NCBI RefSeq assembly: GCF_003434305.1
Contig: NZ_QKKX01000061.1
Location: 62,001 to 126,000 of the forward strand
Origin: Micromonospora sp. MW-13
Lineage (GTDB): Bacteria > Actinomycetota > Actinomycetes > Mycobacteriales > Micromonosporaceae
Direction of reading: 5' to 3'
Length of the DNA: 64,000 bases
A program made the translations under genes and the position numbers. The notes beneath the pieces were generated by a model. It saw only the letters and a list, made by a program, of their open reading frames with translations. It was not told where the DNA came from and searched no databases. Below are positions 62,161 through 64,000 of this stretch, piece after piece. Numbering within the stretch: the first letter of the stretch is position 1; each line of letters starts with the position of its first letter.

Positions 62161-62527
62161 GGTCCGACCCCGGGATCCGGTCGATCAGGTGCCGGCGCAG
62201 CCAGTCCTCCACCGGTGAGCCGGGCAGCTCGTCGAGGCGGACCCGCAGCCGCACCGCGCTGTCCACCCGCTCCACCAGCGGGTACGGGATGCGCATCGGC
62301 GCCGCCGGCGAGCTGTCGACGAACCAGTCCGCCACCGCGACGAGGAACCGCCCGATCCGCCCGCCCATCCGTTGCCCGAGCGCGACCTGCCCGGACAGCA
62401 CGGCCCGCACGTACGGCACCCCGTCGGTGTCGATCCCGAACTCCACGTCGTCGACCTTGCCGACCAGTCGCCCGTCCCGGTCGACGATCTGCCGGTCGAG
62501 CAGCTGCCGGCCGAGCTGCATCCTCAC
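62147..62527 (-). CDS. PRC-barrel domain protein coupled to the NRAMP-like gene
   Basis: A 126-residue protein beginning VRMQLGRQLLDRQIVDRDGRLVGKVDDVEFG, a PRC-barrel. VDSAVRLRVRLDELPGSPVEDWLRRHLIDRIPG ends it. GTG 62527 is chosen because it overlaps the transporter stop by 4 bp (GTGA), indicating translational coupling. ATG 62521 is an alternative. The C-terminal segment is shared in style with other actinomycete proteins found next to such transporters. Confidence 0.75.
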   Translation of the reverse strand: MRMQLGRQLLDRQIVDRDGRLVGKVDDVEFGIDTDGVPYVRAVLSGQVALGQRMGGRIGRFLVAVADWFVDSSPAAPMRIPYPLVERVDSAVRLRVRLDELPGSPVEDWLRRHLIDRIPGSDRAGG

Positions 62528-63750
62528 CGGCCCATCCCCGTCGCCACCGCCAGCGGGATCGCCGCCACCGACGCGGCGATGATGACCAGCAGGAACACGG
62601 CCCCCAACAGGTTCAGCAGCGGGCCGTTCACCCGGTCGCCCAGGTACGTCCGGTCGTTCGCCACGATCAGGATCGGCAGGTACGTCAGCGGCAGCGCCAC
62701 CGCGCTGATGATCAGCATGTACTCGGTCAGCGCCACCGGGTCGATCGTGGTCAGCAGCACCAGCACCCCGAGCAGGATGCTGACCAGCAGCACGCTGTGG
62801 AACCGGGCGGCCTCCCGGGGGCTCACCCGCTTGCCCCACTGCCAGCCGAAGTACTGCGCCGCCGCGTACGCCGCGCCCAGCCCGGTCTCCAGCGCGGCGC
62901 CGAAGGTCACCGCGAAGAACGCCAGCGCCGCCACCGCCAGCCCCGCGCCCCCGAACGCCAGCACCACCGGGTGCGCCACCTGGTCGAGGGAGCCCAGCGA
63001 CGTCCCGGTCGGATGGAACACGACCGCCGCCGTGGCGATCAGCGACAGGGCGAGGAACCCGCCGACCGGGAAGCCGATCAGCACGCTGAACCGAGCGTCG
63101 GCCAGGTCCGCGCCGCTCCACCGCTCCTCCACCCCGCCGGAGGAGAAGAAGAACACCTCGTACGGGCTGACCGTCGAGGCGAACAGCGCCACCGCCACGA
63201 ACCAGTACGCCCCCCAGCCCTGTCCCGCCGCCCCGCCGTGCAGCGCACCCCGGCCGAGCGCCGCCCAGTCGGTGGGCAGCCAGAACAGCGCCACCGCGAA
63301 CACCACCAGGGCCAGCCCGGCCAGCCCGAACACCCGCTCCATCAGCCGGAACCGCATCCGCCACAGCACCAGCCAGACCGCCAGGGCGGCGACCGGCACC
63401 CAGATCAGGTAGCTCAGCCCGGAGGCCAGTTGCAGGGCCAGCGCCACGCCGCCCAGCTCGGCGGCGAGGGTCAGCACGGTCACCAGGTAGGAGGCCACCA
63501 GGTTGACCAGCGCCACCCGCGGTCCCAGCCGCTCCCGGACCAGGTCGAACACCGCCCGCCCGCTGACCGCCGCGATCCGTCCGGCCATCTCCGCGTACGC
63601 GCAGATGCCGACCACCCCGAGCAGCAGCACCCAGGCGTGCGCCATGCCGAAGCGTGCCCCCGCCTGGCTCGCCGCCACCAGGTCGCCCACGTCGACGAAG
63701 CCGCCGACGGCCGAGAGGACGCCGAGCGTGGCGGCGAGGAGCTTCCTCAC
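62524..63750 (-). CDS. NRAMP-related membrane transporter lacking canonical metal motifs
   Basis: A 408-residue protein with about eleven hydrophobic helices in NRAMP (LeuT-fold) order. The helix-1 motif DPGN is replaced by VDVGD in GGFVDVGDLVAAS (about 17-28), and the helix-6 MPH motif by SPY in FASTVSPYEVFFFSSGG. The classical manganese/iron site is therefore absent, and a different ion such as Mg2+ or Al3+ (as in NRMT-type relatives) or no transport at all is possible. ATG 63750 is used. It is followed by two PRC-barrel genes with overlapping ends. Confidence 0.8.
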   Translation of the reverse strand: MRKLLAATLGVLSAVGGFVDVGDLVAASQAGARFGMAHAWVLLLGVVGICAYAEMAGRIAAVSGRAVFDLVRERLGPRVALVNLVASYLVTVLTLAAELGGVALALQLASGLSYLIWVPVAALAVWLVLWRMRFRLMERVFGLAGLALVVFAVALFWLPTDWAALGRGALHGGAAGQGWGAYWFVAVALFASTVSPYEVFFFSSGGVEERWSGADLADARFSVLIGFPVGGFLALSLIATAAVVFHPTGTSLGSLDQVAHPVVLAFGGAGLAVAALAFFAVTFGAALETGLGAAYAAAQYFGWQWGKRVSPREAARFHSVLLVSILLGVLVLLTTIDPVALTEYMLIISAVALPLTYLPILIVANDRTYLGDRVNGPLLNLLGAVFLLVIIAASVAAIPLAVATGMGR

Positions 63751-63838
63751 CTCGGGGGTCGGTCAGCGGATGCCATCGCCGCGACGATAACCGGGCGTAC
63801 GGCCACTCATGCCCCGAAACGGGCATCCGGCGGGTTGC

Positions 63839-64000
63839 TCAGTCCGCGGTCAGGTTCTGCAACCGGACCTGCCCCCGGGAGACCAGCCGCCCGGCGTCGT
63901 CGGAGATCTCCACCTGCCAGAGCTGCTGGCTGCGGCCCCGGTGCACCGGGGTGCCGACGGCCGTCAGCTCGCCGTCGCGCACCGCCCGGAGGAAGTCCGT
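63839..64000 (-). CDS. Partial PaaI-family (hotdog) thioesterase, C-terminal end
   Basis: Only the last 53 codons are in the window; the gene continues beyond position 64000. The residues TAVGTPVHRGRSQQLWQVEI followed by SRGQVRLQNL are typical of the last strands of PaaI-type hotdog thioesterases (pattern a.g.pvhrGr....w.vei.d..G.lv). It is oriented like the NRAMP-like operon, separated by about 88 bp. Confidence 0.7.
   Translation of the reverse strand, partial: TDFLRAVRDGELTAVGTPVHRGRSQQLWQVEISDDAGRLVSRGQVRLQNLTAD

Overview
The window reads as a chromosome segment of a very GC-rich actinomycete, most likely a Micromonosporaceae member such as Micromonospora. The evidence is many GTG starts, an actinobacterial-type integration host factor beside gmk/rpoZ, an F420/FMN-type oxidoreductase, a PriA without helicase motifs, and several kinds of intergenic palindrome. 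That placement rests on recognition, not on a search. Almost all of the window is core metabolism and information processing. Two patches look accessory (about 38.4-43.6 kb and 53.3-54.0 kb).

Layout. 0-11 kb: a pyrimidine cluster, pyrR-pyrB-pyrC-carA-carB-pyrD-(bioA)-pyrF, preceded by a PyrR-binding RNA stem-loop that overlaps the pyrR ribosome binding site. 11-17 kb: mihF, a guanylate-kinase-like gene that has lost its P-loop lysine, rpoZ, coaBC, metK, priA. 17-24 kb: a kinase/ParB-like fusion, def-fmt-rsmB, a divergent septum-formation-type lipoprotein, rpe and a receiver-GGDEF protein. 24-31 kb: an FMN-riboswitch-controlled riboflavin operon (ribD, ribE, ribM, ribBA, ribH), a decayed transporter remnant, then hisE-hisG-ydcZ. 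31-38 kb: infC-rpmI-rplT (infC reads as starting at AUC) and pheS-pheT.

38.4-43.4 kb is the most unusual region. A cyclic-nucleotide-binding Crp/Fnr regulator is divergent from three overlapping genes: a class III cyclase-like protein, a protein with a P-loop-like segment and HEAT-like repeats, and a protein that may be SPFH/band-7-like. The first two share a near-identical glycine-rich motif (GDVRVRGQNA...ATAIG) in unrelated contexts. Its sequence diverges only synonymously at many codons. I propose a candidate signalling or conflict cassette using homotypic motif pairing and cyclic nucleotide output.

43.7-52.3 kb: a complete arginine operon, argC-J-B-D-F-R-G-H, with an ARG-box-like operator. 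52.4-64 kb: stress and housekeeping genes, namely a YjbR-like protein, an HTH protein, 3-methyladenine glycosylase, an LLM oxidoreductase with FMN reductase, a tandem universal stress protein divergent from a cNMP-domain protein with a DosR-like box between them, a GNAT, a YgjV-like protein, a CNNM/CorC protein, and an NRAMP-related transporter with two PRC-barrel genes. A partial thioesterase sits at the right edge.

A structured repeat family cuts across the layout. Units of 54-62 bp lie in pyrC (three in-frame copies), pyrC/carA, argJ/argB (two) and at the argB 3' end (two, in frame). Stem sequences differ between copies yet still pair, and copies at gene junctions carry the next gene's ribosome binding site. 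At least eight genes also show a -10-like hexamer exactly 6 nt before the start codon, suggesting leaderless mRNAs.
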